Below are positions 28,091-35,314 of a stretch of 64,000 bases of DNA, in pieces. This stretch comes from an uncultured Lachnospiraceae bacterium. GTDB taxonomy: Bacteria; Bacillota; Clostridia; Lachnospirales; Lachnospiraceae. The notes below the pieces were generated by a model, which did no database searches, was not told where the DNA came from, and saw only the letters and a program-made list of their open reading frames with translations. The stretch is from NCBI GenBank assembly GCA_944377405.1, contig CALWES010000003.1, positions 62,001 to 126,000 on the forward strand. The letters run 5' to 3'. Numbering within the stretch: the first letter of the stretch is position 1; each line of letters begins with the position of its first letter. Both the position numbers and the translations under genes were made by a program.

Positions 28091-29374
28091 ATGATTGAAA
28101 ATTACAGCAATGAAGAAAGGAAGGCGGTACTGGCAGGAGCCAGGATCGGGGGAGACCGGGAATTTGAGAGCTCCATGGAGGAACTCTCCGGCCTGGCGAA
28201 GGCCTGCGGCTATACCCCGGCCTCTCGGGTGACCCAGAATCTGGATCGGGTGGATCCGGCGGCCTATTTCGGCAGCGGGAAGCTGGAGGAGATCCGGCAG
28301 GAGCTCTATATCACCGGAGCAGAGACGGTCATCTTCCTGAATACCCTTACGCCCTCCCAGCTCTCAAACCTGACCCGGGAGCTGTCTGCGGAGGTGCTGG
28401 ATAAGACAGGACTGATCCTTCAGATCTTCGGAGAGCGGGCCAGGACGGCGGAGGCCAGACTGCAGGTGGAATACGCCAGGCTTCAGTACACCCTGCCCAG
28501 GCTTGTGGGCCTTCGGAAGAATCTGTCCAGACAGGGCGGCGCAGGAGGCTCCATGTCCAATAAGGGATCCGGAGAGACCCAGCTGGAGCTGGACCGCAGA
28601 CACATCGAAAAGCGCATGGCGGAGCTCAGACGGGAGCTTGCAGGTGTGGAGCGGAGCCGGGAGACCATGCGGAAGAAGCGGCGGCAGGCGGGGATCCCCC
28701 TGGTGGCCCTGGTGGGATATACCAATGCGGGGAAATCTACCCTGATGAACCGGATGCTGGAGCACTTCGGCTCCGGAGAAGAAAAGGGCGTGCTGGCGGA
28801 GGACATGCTGTTCGCCACCCTGGACACCACCGTCCGCAGAATCACTCCGGGAGATAACCGGGACTTCCTGCTGTCGGATACGGTAGGCTTTATCCACGAT
28901 CTGCCCCATGACCTGATCCAGGCCTTTCACTCCACCCTGGAGGAAGCGGCTCTGGCAGACCTTCTGATCCAGGTGGTGGATGCCTCCGATGAAAATCATG
29001 AGCGGCACATCGCAGTGACGAAAAAGACCCTGGAGGAGCTCTCCGCAGGAAATATTCCCATGATCACGGTGATGAACAAGGCGGACCGGGGGCCACACCC
29101 GGAGCTTGTGCCTCTGGTGACGGGAGAGCGGATCTGGATGTCGGCAAAAAGCGGAGAGGGGATCCGGGAGCTTACGGATATGATCCTGGAGAAGCTCTTC
29201 GGCGATCTGATCAGCTGCGATTTCCTGATCCCCTATCAGGAGGGGGCAGCGGAGCATTTCCTGCGGGAACGGGCACAGATCCTCCGTTCGGAATACAGGG
29301 AAGAGGGAACCTTCCTTTCCTGCCGGCTGGACCGCAGGCTTCTGGCCAGAGTGAAGCAGTTTGCCCTGCTGTAG
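28091..29374 (+). CDS. hflX: Ribosome-associated GTPase HflX
   Basis: A GTPase that splits or rescues stalled ribosomes. It is 427 residues: an N-terminal HflX domain (DPAAYFGSGKLEEIR, VIFLNTLTPSQLSNL, a glycine-rich linker GGAGGSMSNKGSGETQ), then the G domain with GYTNAGKSTL (G1), DTVGF (G3), MNKAD (G4) and SAKSGEG (G5). It ends the ftsEX transcript at a bidirectional terminator. Confidence 0.95.
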   Translation: MIENYSNEERKAVLAGARIGGDREFESSMEELSGLAKACGYTPASRVTQNLDRVDPAAYFGSGKLEEIRQELYITGAETVIFLNTLTPSQLSNLTRELSAEVLDKTGLILQIFGERARTAEARLQVEYARLQYTLPRLVGLRKNLSRQGGAGGSMSNKGSGETQLELDRRHIEKRMAELRRELAGVERSRETMRKKRRQAGIPLVALVGYTNAGKSTLMNRMLEHFGSGEEKGVLAEDMLFATLDTTVRRITPGDNRDFLLSDTVGFIHDLPHDLIQAFHSTLEEAALADLLIQVVDASDENHERHIAVTKKTLEELSAGNIPMITVMNKADRGPHPELVPLVTGERIWMSAKSGEGIRELTDMILEKLFGDLISCDFLIPYQEGAAEHFLRERAQILRSEYREEGTFLSCRLDRRLLARVKQFALL

Positions 29375-29409
29375 GCCGGGGCAAAGGACAGGAACATAAA
29401 AGCGCAAAA

Positions 29410-29462
29410 AAAGACCCTGTTCCGGATCTTACATAGAAGATACCGGGGCCGGGTCTTTCCTT
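29410..29462. terminator. Bidirectional terminator between hflX and the HPr-like gene
   Basis: AAAGACCC (29410-29417) and GGGTCTTT (29451-29458), with further imperfect pairing inside (CCGG...CCGG). A and T runs flank both sides, so it can serve both convergent genes. Confidence 0.75.
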
Positions 29463-29486
29463 TTCCCTTACAGGAGGAAACCGGTC

Positions 29487-29732
29487 TTACTGGTTTCCTT
29501 CGATCATGAAGTTCAGAAGCTTTGCTGCATCCTCGTCGTCCGTGGTCTCAAGCTCGAGTTTCTCGATGTAGCCTGAGGAGAACAGACTGGAAAGGGCAAC
29601 GAACTGGGTCAGCTTACTCTTCAGGTTCAGCTTGTCTCCCTCGGAAGAGATCACATATACCTCTCCCTTGCACTCGTCCACAAGATTCATGAACTTATCC
29701 AGATCCTTGATGTTATACATTTTCATCTTCAT
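29487..29732 (-). CDS. HPr-fold-like small protein lacking the phosphorylatable histidine
   Basis: An 81-residue protein. Its middle and end align by eye with the PTS phosphocarrier HPr: LNLKSKLTQFVALSSLF resembles the HPr Ser46 segment (VNLKSIMGVMSLG in Bacillus), and the end (ELETTDDEDAAKLLNFM) resembles the last HPr helix. The active-site segment around His15 (GIHARPA) is replaced by DLDKFMNLVDE, with no histidine. It therefore cannot carry phosphate from enzyme I, but it could still be a target of HPr kinase or a regulator. It is followed upstream on the same strand by a zinc-ribbon gene and shares its promoter. Confidence 0.8.
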   Translation of the reverse strand: MKMKMYNIKDLDKFMNLVDECKGEVYVISSEGDKLNLKSKLTQFVALSSLFSSGYIEKLELETTDDEDAAKLLNFMIEGNQ

Positions 29733-29746
29733 GGCAGATCCCTCCT

Positions 29747-29956
29747 TTAGGATTCTTTGCCGGCAGCGGGTTTACGCTTTGCCACAAGCTGCAGATTTCC
29801 GCATCCATGGCAGACATACAGATCACAGATGATACCGCTGCTCTGTCCTTCCGGATGGCCGTTCAGATAGCAGCTCGGTAAAAAGAAAGCCTTCTCCTCG
29901 GTACCCGGGGTCTTCAGCAATCTATAGCTTCCGCCGCAAAATGGACATTTCATCAT
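29747..29956 (-). CDS. Small zinc-ribbon protein
   Basis: A 69-residue protein with two CxxC knuckles, CPFC (residues 4-7) and CHGC near the middle-end, spaced as in a zinc ribbon. The function is not recognised. It is first in a two-gene minus-strand operon with the HPr-like protein 14 bases downstream. The start could be ATG 29956 or the next codon. Confidence 0.75.
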   Translation of the reverse strand: MMKCPFCGGSYRLLKTPGTEEKAFFLPSCYLNGHPEGQSSGIICDLYVCHGCGNLQLVAKRKPAAGKES

Positions 29957-30002
29957 AAAATGGTCTCCTTCCTTACGATCGGCATTTTACAATACCGTTG
30001 TC

Positions 30003-30031
30003 ATTATAGCACAAGAGCCCTGTAAAGGCAA
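30003..30031 (-). promoter_or_regulatory. Promoter of the zinc-ribbon/HPr-like operon
   Basis: On the minus strand TTGCCT (30026-30031), 17 bases, TATAAT (30003-30008), with an extended TGC before the -10. Confidence 0.75.
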
Positions 30032-30042
30032 ATACTGCAGGA

Positions 30043-30071
30043 TTGTGCGAAAGGAAAGGCTATATTATAAT
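30043..30071 (+). promoter_or_regulatory. Promoter of the HAD phosphatase gene
   Basis: TTGTGC (30043-30048), 17 bases, TATAAT (30066-30071). It sits back to back with the minus-strand promoter. Confidence 0.7.
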
Positions 30072-30101
30072 AGGGGAACAAAAACAGAATGGAGGAAATG
30101 C

Positions 30102-30791
30102 ATGAGGAAAAAATACGATACGCTTCTTTTTGACCTGGACGGGGTGATCCTGGACTTTAAAAAGGCGGAGCAGCTGTCCTTCAGGGAGACCTTTCAGAGC
30201 TATGGGATCGCGGCAGACAGAAAGCTCTTTGAAATATATGAAACCATAAACAATCGGCGCTGGAGCCTTTTTGAAACAGGGGCTATCACAAAGGAGGAAT
30301 GCACGGAGGGCCGGTTCCAGGAACTCTTCTCCCTTCTTGGGATGCAGCTCTCTCCGAAGGACTTTGCGGCAGCCTATCAGGAGGGTCTGGGAAAGGGCTG
30401 CTTCCTGGTGGAAGGAGCAAAGGAGCTGCTGGAAGAGCTCTACGGAGGCTACAGAATGTATGTGGTGACGAACGGCGTCAGCAGCACCGCCTATTCCAGA
30501 CTGATCGGCACCGGAGTCCTGTCTTATTTCCGGAAGGTCTTCGTATCGGAGGAGCTGGGCGCCCAGAAGCCCTCCATGGAATACTTTGACAAGGTTTTTT
30601 CGGATATCCAGGACTTTAACAGAAGCAGCACCCTTCTCATCGGAGACACCCTTTCCTCCGATATCCAGGGAGCGGAAAATGCGGGGATCGACTGCTGCTG
30701 GGTCAACATGGAGGGCAAGGAGAATCCTACAAAGCTTCGGCCTTCCTATGAGATCAGGGCCCTTCGGGAGCTGCCTCCGCTTCTGATCTGA
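30102..30791 (+). CDS. HAD-family phosphatase (YjjG-like nucleotidase)
   Basis: A 229-residue haloacid-dehalogenase hydrolase. Motif I is LFDLDGVILDF (nucleophile Asp), motif II VVTNGVSST, motif III lysine in GAQKPSMEYFD, and motif IV LIGDTLSSDIQGAENAG. The helical cap and the LDFKKAEQLSFRETF segment are like YjjG-type pyrimidine nucleotidases, which clean up non-canonical nucleotides. ATG 30102 follows GGAGGAAATG. The gene has its own promoter and terminator. Confidence 0.88.
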   Translation: MRKKYDTLLFDLDGVILDFKKAEQLSFRETFQSYGIAADRKLFEIYETINNRRWSLFETGAITKEECTEGRFQELFSLLGMQLSPKDFAAAYQEGLGKGCFLVEGAKELLEELYGGYRMYVVTNGVSSTAYSRLIGTGVLSYFRKVFVSEELGAQKPSMEYFDKVFSDIQDFNRSSTLLIGDTLSSDIQGAENAGIDCCWVNMEGKENPTKLRPSYEIRALRELPPLLI

Positions 30792-30803
30792 GTATAAAAA
30801 GAA

Positions 30804-30842
30804 AAGGTTCTCTTCGCGGATTGCGGAGGGAATCTTTTTTTA
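30804..30842 (+). terminator. Terminator after the HAD gene
   Basis: An AGGTTCTCTTCGC / GCGGAGGGAATCT stem with several G-T pairs, followed by seven T. Confidence 0.65.
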
Positions 30843-30987
30843 TGAATTTCCTAATTGTTACCGCAAGGTGCCTATACCACAATATTGTGCGTACTTCACG
30901 CAGCTAAGGAATGCCGTTACAATCATATCAGAAGCGAAAAGCAAACGCTTTCAGAAACAGATACAAAAAGTTTGGAGGTTATTTATT

Positions 30988-31386
30988 ATGAACGAAGTTG
31001 TTAAATTCCTGAACGAAAACCCTGTGCAGTACCTGGCCACCGTAGGCCGGGATGGAAAGGCCAAGTGCCGCCCCTTCATGTTTGCCGGTGAGATGGAGGG
31101 CAAGCTGTGGTTCTGCACCAATAACACAAAGGAAGTCTACAAGGATATGCAGCAGAATCCCAACATCGAGATTTCCGTTTCCAGCCCGAATTATGCATGG
31201 ATCAGGCTTCACGGCGAGGCTGTGTTTGAAAACAACATGGCTGCCAAGGAGATGTGTATCCAGAACCCCATCGTGAAAGGACAGTACGGCGAAGCTGCCA
31301 ACCCGATTTTCGAGGTGTTCTATCTGAAGGATGCCCATGCCGTTATGTGCTCCACACCGTTGGGCCGATCGTCCATGGAGCAGTGA
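30988..31386 (+). pseudogene. Pyridoxamine-phosphate-oxidase-like flavoprotein, 3' end lost
   Basis: ATG 30988 (site TTTGGAGG) opens a PPOX/split-barrel protein: VVKFLNENPVQYLATVGRDG, KCRPFMFAGEMEGKLWFCTN, VYKDMQQNPNIEISV. It is intact to about residue 120 (VFYLKDAHAV). It then runs out of its own frame into macrodomain sequence, ending MCSTPLGRSSMEQ rather than the usual short family C-terminus. The deletion point lies near 31338-31350. The remaining 132 residues hold most of the FMN-binding barrel, so partial function is possible, but I read it as a deletion product. Confidence 0.75.
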
Positions 31387-31527
31387 CGGAGCATGACATA
31401 AAATTGCTGGCAGACTGCTACAGGTCCTGTCTGGATCTGGCAGCAGAAGCATCCGGACAGAATTGAGGTGATCTTCAATGTTTTTAAAGACAGTGACCGC
31501 GAAATCTACGAACGCCTGTTACGATAA
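31338..31527 (+). pseudogene. Macrodomain protein remnant (two pieces)
   Basis: From 31338 one frame reads CRYVLHTVGPIVHGAVTEHD then LLADCYRSCLDLAAE, a characteristic macrodomain core of the type linked to class M sirtuins. At about 31449 the frame shifts, and from 31450 another frame reads HPDRIEVIFNVFKDSDREIY up to ERLLR and stop at 31527, which looks like that protein's C-terminus. The N-terminal part (ADP-ribose loop 1) and the segment between the two pieces are missing. So at least two deletions have destroyed the gene. Confidence 0.7.
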
Positions 31528-32248
31528 GCTATCCCGCCTGAAACAGGAGCTTGAAACGGCGGACGCAGTGGTGATCGGCGCAGGAGCCGGGCTTTCCACC
31601 TCCGCCGGATTTACCTATACCGGCGAACGTTTTCAGAAATACTTCGGGGATTTTATTGAAAAATATGGCTTCCGGGATATGTATTCCGGTGGGTTTCATC
31701 CCTTTGACAGTCTGGAGGAGCATTGGGCCTATTGGAGCCGGTATATCTACATCAACCGCTATATGGACCCGCCGAAGCCGGTTTACCATGACCTCTTTGA
31801 GCTGGTGCGGGATAAGGACTACTTCGTATTGACCACCAATGTAGACCACTGTTTCCAGAAAGCCGGATTCGACAAGCACCGGCTGTTCTATACACAGGGG
31901 GACTATGGCCTGTGGCAGTGTTCCAGGCCCTGCCACCAGAAGACCTATGACAATGAGGATGTTATCAGGAAGATGCTGGCGGAACAGAAGGATATGAAGA
32001 TTCCTGCCGAACTGGTACCCCATTGCCCGGTATGCGGCGCGCCCATGTCCATGAACCTGAGGGCTGACGACACTTTCGTGGAAGACGATGGCTGGCACCT
32101 TGCCGCCCGGAGGTATGAGGACTTTCTCCGCCGCCACGAAGGAGAGCATATCCTCTTTCTGGAATTGGGCGTAGGCGGCAATACTCCGGAGATCACCCGG
32201 CAGACAAAATATCCCCAAATGGCCTATGAGTTTGGGGCGTTCCTGTAA
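31478..32248 (+). CDS. SIR2 family (class M sirtuin) protein, C-terminus probably truncated
   Basis: A 256-residue NAD-dependent sirtuin of the SirTM type, a group reported to carry out protein ADP-ribosylation with a partner macrodomain. Visible are the NAD loop GAGAGLSTSAGF, TTNVDHCFQ, TQGDYGLWQCS (Gln at the position of the usual catalytic His, as in SirTM), zinc cysteines in CSRPC and CPVCG, and ELGVGGNTPE. After NTPE the expected ~35-residue end is replaced by an unrelated-looking QTKYPQMAYEFGAFL. ATG 31478 has GAGGTGAT upstream, but lies inside the macrodomain remnant; GTG 31493 is an alternative. Confidence 0.8.
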   Translation: MFLKTVTAKSTNACYDKLSRLKQELETADAVVIGAGAGLSTSAGFTYTGERFQKYFGDFIEKYGFRDMYSGGFHPFDSLEEHWAYWSRYIYINRYMDPPKPVYHDLFELVRDKDYFVLTTNVDHCFQKAGFDKHRLFYTQGDYGLWQCSRPCHQKTYDNEDVIRKMLAEQKDMKIPAELVPHCPVCGAPMSMNLRADDTFVEDDGWHLAARRYEDFLRRHEGEHILFLELGVGGNTPEITRQTKYPQMAYEFGAFL

Positions 32249-32261
32249 GGAGGTATGAACC

Positions 32262-32468
32262 ATGGATTTTACAGAATTGGCACAGGCCCGGTATTCTGTG
32301 CGAACGTTTTCTGACAAGGCGGTGGAGCCGGAGGTTCTGAAGCGCATTTTGGAAGCGGGGCTACTGGCTCCCACGGCGAAAAACAATCAGCCCCAGCGCA
32401 TACGAAGTCCAAAAAACTCGAAGAAATCGTCAGACATATATAAGCAGCGCTGTTTCTCCACGACCTGA
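32262..32468 (+). pseudogene. Nitroreductase remnant with large internal deletion
   Basis: The first ~48 residues (LAQARYSVRTFSDKAV, LLAPTAKNNQPQRI) are the N-terminus of a nitroreductase. The frame then leaves the family. In another frame, 32399-32443 reads TKSKKLEEIVRHI then stop, which resembles a nitroreductase C-terminus. About two thirds of a ~170-residue protein is missing in between. The 68-residue product ends at 32468. Confidence 0.7.
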
Positions 32469-32538
32469 CCGACCGGGAGCCCCTTCGTTATTTAAAGCAG
32501 CTCTTTTTGCATCACCGGTCCATCGGTCGCGGTCCACC

Positions 32539-32590
32539 TCGACGGGCGCCTCTTCCTGTGATATACTAAAGCACAGTATGTATCACAGGA
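32539..32590 (+). promoter_or_regulatory. Promoter and operator-like inverted repeat of the TetM-like/Rae1 gene
   Basis: TCGACG (32539-32544), 17 bases, TATACT (32562-32567). A perfect 10-base inverted repeat, TCCTGTGATA (32554-32563) and TATCACAGGA (32581-32590), has its left arm on the -10 box and its right arm on the ribosome site. As the left arm lies upstream of the likely start point, this reads better as a DNA operator than an RNA hairpin. Confidence 0.5.
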
Positions 32591-32605
32591 GGAGGTGCTT
32601 TTTGT

Positions 32606-35314
32606 ATGAGCGGAGAGACCCGGGAGGACAGACAGAAAGAACAGATTTGTGCGGGTCTGTTGGCCCATGTAGACGCCGGGAAGACGACCCTCTCGGAGGC
32701 GATCCTTTATGAAAGCGGAAGTATCCGGAAGCTGGGCCGGGTAGACAGAAGGGACACCTTCCTGGACACGGAGCCTCTGGAGCGGGAAAGGGGCATCACC
32801 ATCTTTGCAAAGCAAGCGGGTTTTCAGCTGGGAGACAGGGAATACAGCCTTCTGGATACCCCGGGCCATGCGGACTTTTCCGCGGAAATGGAGCGGACCC
32901 TCCAGGTGCTGGACTACGGGATCCTGGTGATCAACGGAGCAGACGGGGTCCAGGGCCACACGGAGACACTGTGGAGGCTCCTTCGCCGGTACAGGATACC
33001 GGTATTTCTTTTTGTAAACAAGATGGACCAGGAGGGAACGGACCGGAAGCAGCTGATGGCAGAACTGAAAAAGCGCCTCAGCAGCCGCTGCGTGGATTTT
33101 TCCGCGCTTCCGCCGGAGACTGAGGGTTCTGCCCCTGGAGAAACCTTGGAAGAGATCGCCATGAATGATGAGGCGATGCTGGAAAAATATCTGGAAACAG
33201 AGGAAATTACACAGGATGAAATTTCCTCTATGATCGAAAAAAGAAAGATATTTCCATGCTATTTCGGATCAGCTTTAAAACTTACCGGGATTCAGGAGTT
33301 CCTGAAGGGGTTTTCCGCCTATACCAGGCCGAAGCAGTATCCCGAGGCCTTCGGAGCAAAGGTCTATAAGATCGGCAGGGACGAACGGGGAAACCGGCTT
33401 ACCTTCCTGAAGGTCACTGGAGGCAGTCTTAAGGTCAAGATGGAGATCGGAGGAGAAAAGGTGGACCAGATCCGGGTCTATTCCGGCAGGGAGTACAGGA
33501 CCCTGCAGGAAGCCGGGGCCGGGGCAGTCTGCACTGTTCTGGGGCTTTCCGGTACCAGACCTGGCATGGGCCTAGGAGGCGAGCCTGCTTCGGAGCCTCC
33601 CATGCTGGAGCCGGTCTTAAGCTACCGGGTAGATCTGCCGGCAGGTACGGATGTTCACGAAGCCTATCTGAAGCTCCGGAGCCTGGAGGAGGAAGAGCCG
33701 GAGCTGCAGCTTCTGTGGCAGGAGCAGCTGAACGAGATCCACGTGAAGCTCATGGGAGAGGTGCAGACGGAGATCCTGGGAAGGCTGATCAGGGACCGCT
33801 TCGGCATGGAGGCAGGATTTTCCGAGGGACAGATCGTCTACCGGGAGACCATTGGCGAGTCGGTGGTTGGGATCGGCCACTTTGAACCCCTTCGCCATTA
33901 CGCGGAGGTGCACCTGCTCCTGGAGCCTCTGCCAAGGGGCAGCGGCCTGATCTATGCCAGTGGGGTCAGCGAGGAAGAGCTGGCTCTGAATTATCAGAGG
34001 CTGGTAATAAGCCAGCTTTCCGGAGAGGAGCACCCAGGGGTCCTTTGCGGGGCGCCCATAACGGATATGCGGATCACCCTGATCGCAGGAAAGTCCCACC
34101 TGAAGCATACGGAGGGAGGAGACTTCCGTCAGGCCGCCTTCCGGGCCCTGCGCCAGGGCCTCATGCAGGGGCAGTCCATCCTCCTGGAGCCCTATTATTC
34201 CTTCCGGATCGAGCTGCCTTCGGAAATGGCCGGAAGGGCCATGACGGATATCCAGAGGATGGGGGGATCCTTCCAGCCTCCGGAGCAGGAGGGCGGGGAC
34301 ACCGTCCTTCAGGGGGAGGCCCCCGTATCCGGCATGCGGGGATATCAGAGGGAGCTTTCCGCCTATTCAAAAGGCTACGGCAGGCTGAGCCTGAGTCTTG
34401 CAGGCTACCGGGAATGCAGGGAGCCGGAGGAAGTGATCAAAGGGATCGGATACGATCCGGAAAGGGATACGGAGCACCCCGCAGGCTCCATCTTCTGCAG
34501 CCACGGGGCCGGCGTCTACGTGGACTGGCGGGAGGTACCGGCAAAGGCCCATATCCAGGAGCGCTTTACGGAAGCGGAGGATCCTTCGGAGGAAAGCTTG
34601 CCGGCCCCCGGGGATGGGGAGAAAACAGGTCTCTCTTCGGCGGGTGCCGGAGGCTACGGCGGAAGCTATGCGGAGGATCGGGAGCTTGAGGCCATCTTTG
34701 AGCGGACCTTCGGTCCCGTAAAGCGGGAGAAGAAGCTGCCGCCGGGAAGGAGCATCCTGGACCCGGCCCGGAACAGACAGCTGAACCTTCCGGCCCGGGA
34801 GAGCTGGCTTCTGGTGGACGGCTATAACATCATCCATGCCTGGGATGAGCTGCGGGAGCTGGCGGAGCTGAGCTTTGACGCCGCCAGGACCCGGCTTCTG
34901 GATATCCTGTGCAACTATCAGGGCTTCCGGAAGTGCAGGGTGATCGTAGTCTTTGACGCCTATAAGGTGGCGGGCCGCTACACCTCGGAGGTGGAGCGCT
35001 ATCAAAATATTTTCGTGGTATATACGAAGCAGGCGGAGACCGCAGACCAGTATATCGCAAAGGCTGTACAGGAGATCAGCGGGGAATACAACGTGACGGT
35101 GGCCACCTCCGACAGGCTGGTGCAGCTGATCATCCTGGGGCAGGGAGCACTGCGGCTTTCCGCAAGGGAGCTCTATGAGGAAGTGGAAGGCGCCCGGGCG
35201 GAGATGCGCAGAGATTATCTGACGGGACCGAGGCCCAGGGACCAGTTCGTTTTAAAGGACCTTCCGGAGGGCTACGGCCGGCCGGAGGAAAAGGAGGAGA
35301 AACAGGGAGATTGA
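32606..35314 (+). CDS. TetM-like EF-G family GTPase fused to Rae1/YacP NYN nuclease
   Basis: A 902-residue two-part protein. Residues ~1-640 are an EF-G-like translational GTPase closest to ribosomal protection proteins: AHVDAGKTTL (G1), RERGITI (switch I), DTPGHADF (G3), NKMD (G4), then EF-G domains II-V (VHLLLEPLPRGSGLIY). A charged linker (~640-725) leads to a NYN/PIN domain at ~731-880: WLLVDGYNIIHAWDEL, RVIVVFDAYKVAGRYTSEV, TKQAETADQYI, VATSDRLVQLIILGQGA. These match Rae1 (YacP), a ribosome-dependent mRNA endonuclease acting in the A site, with its acidic residues kept. ATG 32606 follows AGGAGGAGG. TTG of tex overlaps the stop. Confidence 0.9.
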   Translation: MSGETREDRQKEQICAGLLAHVDAGKTTLSEAILYESGSIRKLGRVDRRDTFLDTEPLERERGITIFAKQAGFQLGDREYSLLDTPGHADFSAEMERTLQVLDYGILVINGADGVQGHTETLWRLLRRYRIPVFLFVNKMDQEGTDRKQLMAELKKRLSSRCVDFSALPPETEGSAPGETLEEIAMNDEAMLEKYLETEEITQDEISSMIEKRKIFPCYFGSALKLTGIQEFLKGFSAYTRPKQYPEAFGAKVYKIGRDERGNRLTFLKVTGGSLKVKMEIGGEKVDQIRVYSGREYRTLQEAGAGAVCTVLGLSGTRPGMGLGGEPASEPPMLEPVLSYRVDLPAGTDVHEAYLKLRSLEEEEPELQLLWQEQLNEIHVKLMGEVQTEILGRLIRDRFGMEAGFSEGQIVYRETIGESVVGIGHFEPLRHYAEVHLLLEPLPRGSGLIYASGVSEEELALNYQRLVISQLSGEEHPGVLCGAPITDMRITLIAGKSHLKHTEGGDFRQAAFRALRQGLMQGQSILLEPYYSFRIELPSEMAGRAMTDIQRMGGSFQPPEQEGGDTVLQGEAPVSGMRGYQRELSAYSKGYGRLSLSLAGYRECREPEEVIKGIGYDPERDTEHPAGSIFCSHGAGVYVDWREVPAKAHIQERFTEAEDPSEESLPAPGDGEKTGLSSAGAGGYGGSYAEDRELEAIFERTFGPVKREKKLPPGRSILDPARNRQLNLPARESWLLVDGYNIIHAWDELRELAELSFDAARTRLLDILCNYQGFRKCRVIVVFDAYKVAGRYTSEVERYQNIFVVYTKQAETADQYIAKAVQEISGEYNVTVATSDRLVQLIILGQGALRLSARELYEEVEGARAEMRRDYLTGPRPRDQFVLKDLPEGYGRPEEKEEKQGD

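Noticed and set aside
32606..34600. Acquired tetracycline resistance gene
   Set aside because: Family resemblance to TetM is clear, but the base composition matches the chromosome, it has a Rae1 domain, is coupled to tex and has no mobile flank. No resistance claim is supported.
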